Source: a virus. From it: 31,718 nucleotides of DNA. Shown here one piece after another: positions 21,231 to 30,600 of this stretch (the first letter of the stretch is position 1; each line of letters starts with the position of its first letter). Position numbers and translations under genes: made by a program. The stretch lies in the IMG/VR virus record IMGVR_UViG_3300030101_003617, positions 1 to 31,718 of that record, one strand, 5' to 3'. The notes under the pieces were generated by a model. The model was given only the letters and a program-made list of their open reading frames with translations, had not been told where the DNA came from and ran no database searches.

Positions 21231-21596
21231 TTAACTACCTTTAGGCGCTAGATATATAAATATACCTCCATCACTATCTGCAGTCTGTAACTTTACACTA
21301 TTCCATCTTCCATAAATTATTGTACCTCTTACAAAAACTAATGTATTATCTATTTGTTGACCATTAGTGCCTTCAAGATTTGTAGCAGATGAATGTGCTG
21401 CGTTTGCAGTATTTGCATATCTTCTTATCCCTGCATCAGTATCTACAGAAGTTAAAGTATTTAATGTATTCTGTGCAAGAAATTGTATTGCAGTAATAAT
21501 CATGCCTGATGGAGGCTCAAATAAATCTGTTGTATCCACATAAGCTACGCCATATTTACCTAGCGCTGCACCATTTACGTCATTCTGATTTGCCAT
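21231..21596 (-). CDS. small probable virion protein, 121 aa (paralogue 1)
   Basis: MANQNDVNGAALGKYGVAYV, a middle IITAIQFLAQNTLN and a terminal VFVRGTIIYGRWNSVKL, then GIFIYLAPKGS. Shares order and key residues with the 20276-20641 protein (identical length, F-x-x-G-x-x-I-x-G-R-W core, A-P end), which marks a duplication. It is the first gene after the giant gene and has a -7 box directly upstream. Strand-rich, without signal peptide; virion decoration is the likely role. Confidence 0.6.
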   Translation of the reverse strand: MANQNDVNGAALGKYGVAYVDTTDLFEPPSGMIITAIQFLAQNTLNTLTSVDTDAGIRRYANTANAAHSSATNLEGTNGQQIDNTLVFVRGTIIYGRWNSVKLQTADSDGGIFIYLAPKGS

Positions 21597-21610
21597 AAAA
21601 TTATTTTTTA

Positions 21611-21618
21611 CAAATATA
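21611..21618 (-). promoter_or_regulatory. possible late -7 promoter box after the giant gene
   Basis: On the minus strand this is TATATTTG (TAnnTTTG) in the 26-base gap between the giant gene and the 121-aa gene, 14 bases before the ATG at 21596. The nearest TTTG is 27 bases further up, too far for a good -33 box. It may give extra transcription of the small virion genes. Confidence 0.35.
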
Positions 21619-21622
21619 AGAA

Positions 21623-24600
21623 TTATAATCCTAACCTATCGCCTACAAAGTTTACACTCGGAGGCACAGCCATAAACTTTAATCTTTCTGGATTAAAGAA
21701 TACGTTTTGTTCTTGTATCCTAGCATGTGCTGCTCTATTTATATTTTGTGATACTACACTATCATCATCATCAGATGACAATCCATAAGCTAACATAGCT
21801 GCCATAGTTAAAGCTACACCTCTTACATATCTAATAATAGCATCTTTTCTATACTTAGGTAATTTTTCAAAATCTTTTAATGATTTTTTACCCTCGTACA
21901 TTTCTTTTGTAAAATCAAATGCAGCTCTGTAAGTCCCTATGTCGGCATTGCCATACATATCTATATTAGCATCACCAAACCTTTCTCTAGTCATTGTAAA
22001 GAAATATTTTTTAAACTGTCCTAAAGCTCTACCCCAACTATACATAGAAAGTCTACGCTGATCTAAAGGAGAATAACCAAAACCCTGTTGTTTCTTAACG
22101 TCAAATACTATTTGATTAACTTGATCTACAGTTAATGCATCAGGACTTATTTGATCTAACGATAGGTCTGTGTACTTATAAAATTTACCATCAACAGCTT
22201 TTACTAATAAGTTGCCTTCTGTATCAGCATCGTATGAGTTCCATTGTTTCTCGCTCATTTGACCAAAGAACATCACCCCTTGTATCCATTTTTCAGATTG
22301 TTCCATTGGCCACAATGCTAATCTAAATATAGGATTTTGTTTATGCACTGCAGATATGTCTTCATACTCATAGTATTCAAACTTAAATAACTCATTAAGC
22401 ATTGCAGTAGTTTTATTAGTGGCACCAAACTTTAAATCTTTAGCTCTTTCTGTAAATGATTTTACAGAAGCTTGACCTCCTAAAAATCCCTGCCAAAATC
22501 TTTTTTCACCCTTAACAAACTCTTGTCCACCTTTAGCTCTAAGGTTTGTATACTTACCCATAACAGTATTACCTAAAACAACAGATGCATCCAAACCTAT
22601 ATAACCTAAGGTTGTAATATCTACAAGCTTGTTAATAGACCAATCCCAAACACCCTTAAATGCTTTTTGTTTTTTACCGCCTATAATATTATCTTTCCAA
22701 ACTTCTTGTAGATAATCTACCATGTTATCATTACCTTTTAATTTATTTAAAGCTATAGCACCATCAATTAAAGGTAGGTATGATTGCATACCCAAAAAGT
22801 CTGTCTTCTCGTTTCTAACAGCCCATTGTTGATAAGTTTCTGCAAAGTAGCTGCTACCATCTTTATCTTGTATAACCTCAGCATCATCTAAATATTCTAA
22901 TCTATATTCTTGTGTGCCATGCTTAAACATATTACTGTGTACATAAGACTTAAGTATGTCACCTAAATCTCTACTACCTATTTCTGATATGCTAACATTT
23001 TTATTATCTATCATGTTGTAGAATATGTCGCTGTCAGTCATTGTAGCGCGTTCTACTTTATTTAAAATAATTGGTGTTTTATCATCATTCATACCGCGTT
23101 TAGCAGCGGCTACAGCACGCTTACGCGTTTTTTCTAATCTTACTAAATTCTTGGCTTTTGTAAGAAAAGAATCTTTAGTTTTGGCTTCATACAAAGTTTT
23201 CCACTCTGCAAAGGTTCTTATCTCTGTAGTTCCATCTGGCAACTCACCTAATACTTTTATATTGTTTAGATCAGAAGTACTACCTATTTGTGATTTATAT
23301 AGTCCAAGTAAACCGTGTCTAGCTATAGATGGTATGCCACTCATAGCTTTGTACGGTATAGATGTAACATCTGTGCCAGGACTATACTTTTGTACTTGAT
23401 CAATAAATAAATTATAGAACTCTATTTCACTTGCAGTTGCTCCAGCTTTCTGCACTTCTTCTATTGTTCTTAATGTAATAAACTCACGACCATCTTTATT
23501 TACATTTACTTTAAATAAATTTTTATATATATAATCATTTAGTTTACCACGCAAAAACAAACCTACCATTTGTGCATTAGATAGTTTAGATAATCTTTGA
23601 TCTTTAATCGTTTTTTCTAATCTAGATATACTTTTAGATATTCTTCTATAGTCTTTGATAAACTTCATATATCCATTTTGAAGTTCTCTTATAATAGATT
23701 GCACTTCAGGATTTGTTTGTTTTAGGTTATTAGATATCAACCAAGACTCCCAAGAACCTAAATCTTTTCCCATCAATGATATATTATTTTTATTTGCAAC
23801 CTCTGCTATGTTAGCTATTTGTTGCTTTTCCATTCTTTCTGTAAGCTCCACACCTATGTATTCTATATATTGATTGTATAGTATTTTATCAAAGTTACTT
23901 AGCTTAATAGATATATCAACAAGCTCAGCGTCATTCATTGCTTTATACTTGTCTGTTTTAATAATATCTAAATACAATGTTTCGTATAAGTCATCATGTT
24001 GTTGCTTATAATCATCATACATTTTATCATAGTACTGCTCAGTACCAGCAGACATAGTTCTATTTCTTGTAGATAAACCTTTTAGTTGATAGTATGCATC
24101 TTTTGACATAGCTTTTGTAGGTACACCAGATTGTTCTGCTCTATTGACTTGTACATCTGTTGAATCATAAGTACCCTTATATCTACTTCTGTTAGGTCTA
24201 TTTTGATATTTTTTTCTATCAACAGCTCTACGAACAACTTGCTTAAATGTTTTACTAGAGTTGCTTGTTCTATGTTGCTCTTCAGTCTTAGGATTAAACT
24301 TAGAGTTACCTATTAAATAATACTTACCATCTACATATTCAAATGTTCTATAAGTTTTATCTGTATTATCCCAAGACTTTACTACGTGTGGTGTATCAGA
24401 CTTTTGTAACTTCTCTACAACTGGGGGTGGGAAACCTTTTATTGTAAATACAGTACCGTCTTCAGACACTTCGCTTTCAGCCATAGTAACTGACGGTGCA
24501 TTATATGAATAATCTTTTAAGAACTCAACAGCTAAACCTTTAGCTTCTTGCTGTGTAACATTACGCTTGTTATCAAGTATTAGATTGTTAAGCTCTTGAT

Positions 24601-27600
24601 TTATTTTATAATCTTTACCATATGTATTAGGGCTCCACAAGACAGATGTAGAAGAAGATCCTATCCAACCATTTTGTAAAAAGTCCATTTGTATAAACAA
24701 CTTTCTTTGATCAGGACCAAAGTCTATATACTGCGGTATATAGCCATCACTCTCTTGTGTTCTATCAGTTTCTATTCTGGGTGTACCTGGAGCAACATCA
24801 AACTTATTTATTCCTCTATTCTGGTCTAATAAATCAAAATGTCTTTGCAATATGTTTATATCAGACTCTGGTATATTAGCGTCAACAAATCTACTATTAA
24901 GAGAAACAGTTTTATTATCATAGTTTAACATTATACCATCTGCTAAAAATCTATTTTGCAAATCATATGGTAATTTATTATTTTCAAATACCAACTGCTC
25001 TATACTTGCAAACAACACATCTTGTGACGGCATATCTTGTAACACAGATAAATCTTGTTTCATTCTGAACAATTGATACTGACGAACAGCAACAGGATGA
25101 TTTTCAAATGCATTTTGTTGACTACTGTCTACTATTTCATTAATAGCTTTTTGTACCTCAACAGCTTCATTACTATATTGTGTATTTATTTCTTGATCTA
25201 ATTCTTTTACTTTATTAAGCACAGCTATATTATGCTGTATTATAGGATCAGATTTGAGTGCGTCCATTGGACCTTGTAAGAACCTAGAATCTTTACCACC
25301 AACATCATTAAAGTCTTTAATAAGTTTATCTACTTGAAATCCATTCTGCAATGTAAGACCATACGCACCAATAACTCTACCTGTGTTAAACACCTCAGTA
25401 CCAACCTTATTCAGTTGATCAAGAAGCTTTACTACCTGCATGTTAAAGTTATTGTCATTAACATTACTAAAGTCTATATTTATTATATCACCCTTATTTA
25501 CTTTTAACAAAGGATCTATGTTATTCCTTATGTAACTAGATGCTGCTTGCTTCTTGCCTAAAAACTCTATAGAGTTATCAACATTCTTATTGTTAATTTC
25601 TGATTCATAATATTCTACCATAGCCTTTTGTCCAGGTGTATAGTATGACATATCATTAACATTAATTACAGTTCTTTCTGATGCATACTTATTATATTTT
25701 AGTGCACCCTGACTATTAAGTATAGTAGCAACTTGATTAAAATTGTAACCCATTCTGAGTAACAACATAGCTGGTTTTATTGTTTCATAAGTAAAACCTA
25801 ATTTACGTGCAAACTGATATTTTGGATTATCAAGTATAATATTTAAAACTTTTGCTGTCTGTAAATAGTTTGTTTTATTATCATCAGTTAACTTGTTTCT
25901 TTCTACACCCTCTATTCTTACACTAAAATCTATTTCTGCATTATGATGTGCAAAGTAATTCATATCTCTTTGCATTGTAGCAGCTATACCAATCATACCA
26001 CCAGCAGGTACATTTTCATTAAATGCGTTAAGCATACCTACAGGCATCATTTGGCTAGACTCTGTTGCAAAATCATCTGTACGCTTACCAAGCTTTTCTT
26101 GTGCAAAATTTAATGCTGCCTCTACATCAGATTCAAAATCAATTGGTGTAGTTATTTCATCTATGTGAGCTTGATTACCATTAAGCTTTACAATATTATC
26201 AAATGCTCTATTGTAAGCTGTTTCTGATAGTTTTAAATTTTTCTTTACATATCTACCATTAACAAATATTGCATCACCATCTAAGTCAGATCCCATAGCT
26301 TTTGATACTCCCGTTGCTACAGCTATAATACTACCAGCATCTCTGTCAAAGAAATCTTTTACTATAAGTACAGGTTGTGTAGACTTAGCGTGAGAAGGTA
26401 TACGACTACCTAACACTACATCACCTACATTATAATCTTTAGCCATATTGTACGGTAATATAACCTCAGATACAATTAAGTCTTCACCATACTTATCTAT
26501 TTGTTTGTTTATTTTACTAGGATCAGCTGTAGTTTGTTGTAAAGCTTTTAGTGTAGTAAATGATTTTAAACCATACCCATATGGTGTTACCTGGAACGCT
26601 ATAGTTCCTGGTGTGACAACTTTAGTTCCTACCTCAACAAGTAATTTATTTAATATAGAGTTTCTAGACACATTAAGTTTTGGGAAGAATGCACTTGCAT
26701 AATCCTTCATATTACCAGTAGGATTACCTGCCCATGATGCGTCTATCTTATCTAATAAAGATCTGTTTAATGATATTTGTTTTGCTTCTGTATACTCATC
26801 TACATTATAATACTTCTTTACACCTGACTCTTCTAATTGATAAGCCATTGCCCTAGCTATTGCGTTATGTGCACCCTGTGCCAATAACTGTGTTTCAGGT
26901 GTAGTATTAGTGAGATGTTGTGAGTAAGACTGTGACGCCATTGGTGATGTATACTTTTCTTTATCAAGTATAAGCTGTACACCAAAGTTCTGACCATCTA
27001 ATCCTACATATCCTTGATCATTAGAATATAACTCGTTATATACATTTTTTATTTCTTGTTCGTAAGCTAATCCAATTAAGCTTGACTCTACATTAGATAT
27101 ATCTATAGTGTAATCTTCTATTTTATATGGCGCTGTTTTTATTGCCGACTCCTGATATGCTACCACTTGATATGTCAGATCTTTATTATCTTTTTGTAAA
27201 TCTGCCTTACGAACTCTTAACAACTCTGCTACACTAGCTAAATATGGATTTTTCTTTTCCATTTCAGGAGTAATAGACATAACGTTAGCCTTAGCATAAA
27301 AAGAACTATTAGGACTAAAGATATTGTTAACTAATCCGTCTTGTCGTAAATCTTGTCCATAATAAACATATTTAAAATGTCTAGCTGTTTCACTGTCATT
27401 ACGCATAAAATTCAATCCATACTGTGATCCTATATTATCAGCATCTTCAGATAATACATATCCTTGTGCATCCATTTCAGAAAATCCATCTACCTCTACA
27501 TCTTTTAATACAAGTACATCTACAGATTGATTTATGTCTGTAGGCATTTGTCTTGCTATGGAACCTGCACTACGTTTTACAAAGTCTTCTTCATTTTTAA

Positions 27601-30600
27601 ATTGTTTATGATCACCAATAAACATTCTTTGTGCTTGGAATCTATTGATACCAAAGTTAAGTATATATGTACGTAAAGCTTTTTTACCAGCAGCATTTAA
27701 TTTATTACCATCAAACATACCTTGAAAATCTACATTTGTTTTATATAAATGTAAATTATTCATCATATGCGATTCTAATAATTTTACTTGTTTAGATACA
27801 TATGCTTCATCTATCACAGCCTTTTTACCTTTTTGTTTTATAAATGGTAATACAGGTTTGCCGTCAATATATGTTTGCCCTACATACTCAGATAATCTAA
27901 AATCTATTTCTTCTTTTATTTGTGAATCTTTAAGCAGTTTAGTTTCTATGTAATACATTCTTGTCTTTTCTGCAAAAACACCAACCTGCTGCATATATGT
28001 AGTATCAACTAAATTACCTTCGCTATCTGTTTGTCTACGTCTACCTAAAGCATTCATAAAGTCAGTCATTTCACTAACCATAAGCTCTTGTGGTGTTAGT
28101 CTAACATAGTTAAGGCCTCTATTATTTAGCTGTGATATAAGGCCGCCTCTAAATTTAAGAACATTCATTCTTGGCTCTACAGTTTCTACGCCATTTACAA
28201 TCTTAAACTCGAACGGTAAATATACGTTATCGCCATATAAACTTCTTAGTGCGTCAGCTCTATCAAATACTCTATCATAGTATTCTTGATCTGTTTCTTC
28301 ATCTTTTCTGGCAAAAAACTCGTTAAGTCTTTCGTTCTGGTTTATAATGAAACTACGAGTATTCATAGTATTAGATGGATTACCCTCTGCATTCTTAATC
28401 ATAGTAAAGTAATAGAACACTCTACTATTAAGAGCGGCTTGTTGTAACACAGGCCTAAATACATCTATAGCTAACCTTGGATCTTTAGTTGCTTTTATTA
28501 TTTTCTTTTCGTTCTTTTTAAACCAATCATTAAGACTTAATCTTGTTTTACCATCTTGTATACCTGTCTGCTCTAATGTGTTCCAATAAAAATAATTACC
28601 ACCATACACATCAAACATTTCCATCAATATCATTTCTGCATCTTCATATGTAGTATTAGGATCTTCATTAAGTCCACGTATACCGTTTATAACTTTATTG
28701 GTAAACTCTACATCTCTTCGTCTTCTTGTACCATCTCTACCCTTATCAAATATAAATCCTGCTTCTTTAATAACTCTTGATACTAATGCTCTTTCTTCAC
28801 TAGCAGTAGTTTCTTCGTTAAATAAATCTAAATCACTAACTTGTGATGCTTCATTATTTCTTTCTACTGTACTAAATATCTCTTCGTTAGTTCTGTTACT
28901 AAAGTTAATCCATATAGATGACAACAAATAGTTAGCTACATTTTTCTGTACATTTTTAGTATCCTTTCTTCTAACTATCTGTAATGGCTTTCTATACTTT
29001 ACGCCTTCTACAACTAATCTATCTTCTAAATACTTTAAGAAAGCTACCACACTACTATTCTTATTAGCCCTAATGGACGCTATAAAACCTTGTAAATCGC
29101 CTCTATGTTGCTGTGCTGTTTGTAATATTACAGCCATAGCACCTAACGCTTTGTTTTTAACATAAGGCTGACGCATAAGTTTTTTCTTGTTCTGCGCTTC
29201 TTCTGTTTGCATATAAACTCTGGTAAAGTCCATCATTAGTGCAGACATACCAGACAACAACTCATCTTTATTTTTATTATATATGTTTAGTACATTATCA
29301 CTATAGTCTACTAGCTCATTAATATCTGTTATATCATCTAAGCCGTGGTAATTAATTCCAAATACTTTTTCGTACTCATCTATTACTACACGCAATTGAT
29401 CGCTTACAAGGGCTTCTATTTGTAAATCATTAAGACCTTCTTTTTCTAATGCATTATTGAATAGCTTCTGTATTTCTGACTTAGTGGTATCAGTAGATAC
29501 TTTCTGTACCTCTCTATTAAACTTATCAAACACAGAGTTTACACCTCTACGATTCATAACTTTAAAAGCAATTGCTTGTGCAAAAGATCTTACGGTCATA
29601 CTACTATTACCCATTTGTATAGTAGTGGTATCTATATCTTTTGGTTGTACTTTTGCAGCTGCTTTTCTAAGTTGTGCTTTTTTAAATTTAATTTGTTTTA
29701 CAAACTCTCTTCGTGATTCTATATTAGTTGCAGCATCTATCTTTTTTTGTATATCAGCAACCTCACGATTTAATTTAGAAAGTTTTTTTGTATTGTATAT
29801 AATTGCTTCTGAGAATCTATTATGTATACCATACTCATATGACAGTTGTGCCATATTTTCTACCACTATATTTATAAACTCTTCATCCTCTAATAGTTTA
29901 GCAGGATCATCAGCGTATTTTCTAGCAAACTCATTTATTAATTTAGTATTATCTTTTAATGAATTATATACATTATTTGCTAATTCATTCTCAAATACAG
30001 ATGTATCAGTAAGATTTCTATTAGGCTTATAATTCATTCTTCTTGAACTTGTAGCTCTACCTTGTCTTACTTCTTCTGGTGTCATACGTAACATATCAAC
30101 ACTTAGTTTGCTACGCATTTCTTCTAAGCTAAGTCCATCAAAATCATTTTCGCTTTGTAATATAGTTTTAGATTCTTTTTCTACAGACTTGCCTTGTTTA
30201 CTTACTAAACTCCAAAAACGTTTTATTCTTGACTTACGTTTTTTATTTTCTTGTGGACTTTCTAATATACCATCAAAAATACGTTTTGCATCTTCTCTAG
30301 TATTAGGATTATCAGGATCAGATATATAAGTTGCCCAGCCCTCTTCCATTAATGCCATTTGTTTTTCTGCAGCAACTTCTTTGACAAGATTATTCTCTCC
30401 TAGCATACGCTTTAGCTCATTATAATCTTCTATTTGTTTTGTTACACCTGTGCCTTCATATGCTCCTGCAGATTCATTTGCAGCTATCTCATCAACTATA
30501 TCTATCAAAGCCTGTAACTCTGATGATAAATTTTCGTAAAAGAACTCATCATTTTTATTAAATGATCTTTCATGTAGATCTTGTGCTATCTCAGCTAAAG

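Noticed and set aside
29457-30032. 191-aa open frame on + within the giant gene, with others at 23025, 26448 and 28698
   Set aside because: All lie opposite the giant protein, have no motif and no promoter, and show shadow-type composition.
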